NCBI GenBank assembly: GCA_018715825.1
Contig: DVKU01000050.1
Coordinates: forward strand, 1-7,521
Length of the DNA: 7,521 bases
Origin: Candidatus Avacholeplasma faecigallinarum
Lineage (GTDB): Bacteria > Bacillota_I > Bacilli_A > Acholeplasmatales > Anaeroplasmataceae
Reading direction: 5' to 3'
A program made the position numbers and the translations under genes. Shown here piece after piece: positions 5,861 to 7,521 of this stretch. How positions within the stretch are numbered: the first letter of the stretch is position 1; each line of letters begins with the position of its first letter. The notes under the pieces are model-generated. The model searched no databases. It was not told the DNA's origin and saw nothing but the letters and a program-made list of their open reading frames with translations.

Positions 5861-7521
5861 TTTTAGCTTTAAGTGGAGTACCTTTAGTTATAGTTTCAAT
5901 AATTGCATTTGTTCTAATTATAGGTGTTATAATTTTAGTACATGAGGGAGGACATTTTTTCTTTGCTAAAAAAGCAGGAATTTTATGTCATGAATTTTCT
6001 ATTGGAATGGGTCCGGTTTTATATAAAAAGCAGTGGGGAGAAACTACTATATGTATACGTGCCATTCCTATAGGTGGATTTGTATCAATGGCTGGAGAAG
6101 AAATTGCTTCAGAATTGGTAAAAAGCGGTGAAAAAATTGGTATTAATCTAGAGGATGGTAAGGTCAGCGAAATTATTCTAGATGAAAATAGAGATTGCCA
6201 AATTAGAGGCGAAATTGTAGATGTAGATTTATATGGACAGGATAATAACACTTTATTTCTTACTATAAAGGATGATAATGATGAACATTATTATCCTGTT
6301 AAAAGAGATGCATTTTACATATTTGAGCATGATAAAAGAATGCAAATAACTCCTTATGATAGAAGCTTTGAGTCAAAAACACTATGGCAAAGGTTTATAA
6401 CAATTTTTGCTGGACCATTAATGAATTTAATTTTAGCGTTAATAATCTATCTTATAATATCTTTAGCTACTGGAGTGCCAAATTATGAATCTCAAGTTAT
6501 TGGATCAGTTAGTGATGGGTTACCTGCTTATGATGTGCTACAAGAAGATGATGTCATAACAAAAGTTAATGATAAAGATGTTAATACGTGGATGGAATTT
6601 TCTAATGCTTTAGATGAAATTTATAATGATAACCAAACAACCTTTAGCATTACAGTTTTAAGAGATGGAAAAGTAGAGGAATTTGAAATGGAGGCTACAA
6701 CATATATTGCCTCTATCGGATTATCAAATATTCAAGCCTCTAAAGAGCCATTAGAAGTAGATGGTTTAAGAGTTGGAAACATAGCTATTCGCTATAAGGA
6801 TGATAAATATAAAGGAAGCTACCCGTTAGCATCAGGTGATATTCTTACCAAAATGCGTATTGACAAAATTGAAAATGATACGGTTATTGATAGTACTGAA
6901 ATAACATTAACAAGCGATTCGTGGGGTCAGGTTATATCTTTGTTTAAGGATACTAATCTATGTAACGTTTATTTTGAATATTATTCAAATGCTAAAAAAG
7001 GCATTGTAACAATAGAGGATTGTATTAATGAAAATGTTGTTATAGAATCCTATACTAATGAAGTTTTAGAGAATCAACGCATCGAAAAAATCCAACAAAT
7101 GATAGGTATTTCTCCTGAAACTCATTTTGACTTGTTTGGGTCAATTAAACAAGCTGGAAATAGCTTTTGGAATGATTTTACATTAATTTTTAGGACATTG
7201 AAATTATTAATTGCTCCAAGTGATGTAAGACAGGTTGGTGTATCTGATTTATCAAGCTTTGTAGGTATTTTCTCACTTGTAGAAAGCTATATTGGTGCAG
7301 GCTTCTTAGCCCTACTTTCATTCATAGCTTTATTATCGGTTAATATAGGCGTTATGAATCTTCTACCAATTCCAGCCTTAGATGGTGGTAGAATTGTCTT
7401 TTTAGGTTATGAGTTAATTACAAAGCAGAAGCCTAGTAAAAAGGTGGAAAATATTATTAACAATGTTTTCTTTATTCTTTTAATGTTGTTATTTGTATTT
7501 GTAACCTATAATGATATATTA
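5857..7521 (+). CDS. rseP: RseP/RasP-type site-2 intramembrane metalloprotease, 3' end cut by the window
   Basis: This membrane zinc protease of the M50 family cleaves transmembrane substrates such as anti-sigma factors and signal peptide remnants (functions known from RseP and B. subtilis RasP). The frame is open for 555 residues to the last base, with no stop. Motifs are the zinc site HEGGH (29-33) at the end of TM1, IPIGGFVSMAGEE (70-82), FAGPLMN (184-190) at TM2, a PDZ domain (about 211-290), and the third zinc-ligand motif NLLPIPALDGGR (501-512, Asp509). The last visible residues, VTYNDIL, match the very end of RasP (VTWNDI), so only a few codons are missing. RasP has about 420 residues; the excess lies between about 295 and 410, where a second PDZ-like domain is likely. 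The start is fixed by GGAGG at 5846-5850, 6 nt before the ATG, which overlaps the dxr stop in ATGA. Confidence 0.96.
   Translation, partial: MILALSGVPLVIVSIIAFVLIIGVIILVHEGGHFFFAKKAGILCHEFSIGMGPVLYKKQWGETTICIRAIPIGGFVSMAGEEIASELVKSGEKIGINLEDGKVSEIILDENRDCQIRGEIVDVDLYGQDNNTLFLTIKDDNDEHYYPVKRDAFYIFEHDKRMQITPYDRSFESKTLWQRFITIFAGPLMNLILALIIYLIISLATGVPNYESQVIGSVSDGLPAYDVLQEDDVITKVNDKDVNTWMEFSNALDEIYNDNQTTFSITVLRDGKVEEFEMEATTYIASIGLSNIQASKEPLEVDGLRVGNIAIRYKDDKYKGSYPLASGDILTKMRIDKIENDTVIDSTEITLTSDSWGQVISLFKDTNLCNVYFEYYSNAKKGIVTIEDCINENVVIESYTNEVLENQRIEKIQQMIGISPETHFDLFGSIKQAGNSFWNDFTLIFRTLKLLIAPSDVRQVGVSDLSSFVGIFSLVESYIGAGFLALLSFIALLSVNIGVMNLLPIPALDGGRIVFLGYELITKQKPSKKVENIINNVFFILLMLLFVFVTYNDIL

Noticed and set aside
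4712..5866. TGA read as tryptophan (Mycoplasma-type code), since the cdsA and dxr TGA codons are soon followed by TAG in frame
   Set aside because: All tryptophans use TGG, no frame has an internal TGA, and both TGAs sit in classic ATGA overlaps at the expected protein ends.
5988..6251. Minus-strand open frame opposite rseP
   Set aside because: The plus strand here encodes the conserved RseP/RasP N-terminal region; the reverse frame is a shadow.

Overview
This window is low in GC (roughly 30% by eye) and carries a core chromosomal cluster, all on the plus strand, in the order rpsB, tsf, pyrH, frr, cdsA, dxr, rseP. That order is typical of Bacillota and their Mollicutes-like relatives. Three things support a low-GC member of Bacilli, Erysipelotrichia or a related lineage: the AT-rich codons, the strong GGAGG ribosome binding sites, and an RseP that resembles Bacillus RasP more than the E. 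coli protein. Tryptophan is always TGG and no reading frame contains an internal TGA, so the standard bacterial code (table 11) fits. I cannot name the species.

Layout. Positions 1-356 hold the C-terminal 117 residues or so of a protein I do not recognise. Its stop codon is built into a rho-independent terminator (355-388). A strong extended -10 promoter (400-428) follows, then a leader of about 110 nt that may be structured, then rpsB (ribosomal protein S2) and tsf (EF-Ts). A hairpin with a weak T-tract sits between tsf and pyrH and probably ends only part of the transcripts. Then come pyrH (UMP kinase) and frr (ribosome recycling factor), closed by a good terminator (3686-3715). An extended -10 promoter directly overlaps the end of that terminator and starts a second unit: cdsA, dxr and rseP, joined by two 4-nt ATGA overlaps. 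The window ends inside rseP, probably only a few codons before its stop.

How the genes work together. The first unit makes translation factors (S2, EF-Ts, RRF) plus UMP kinase for pyrimidine nucleotide supply. The second makes membrane-associated functions: CDP-diacylglycerol for phospholipids, the first committed step of the MEP isoprenoid pathway, and a site-2 intramembrane protease.

Points worth attention are these: uppS is absent from its usual place between frr and cdsA, exactly where the terminator and promoter lie; the site-2 protease has an extra periplasmic-side region that looks like a second PDZ domain; S2 has a long lysine/glutamate-rich tail; the rpsB leader carries a possible pseudoknot and SD-preceded small ORFs. 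I saw no mobile element, CRISPR array, tRNA or rRNA, and no evidence of a new multi-gene system. Most of the window is ordinary housekeeping sequence.
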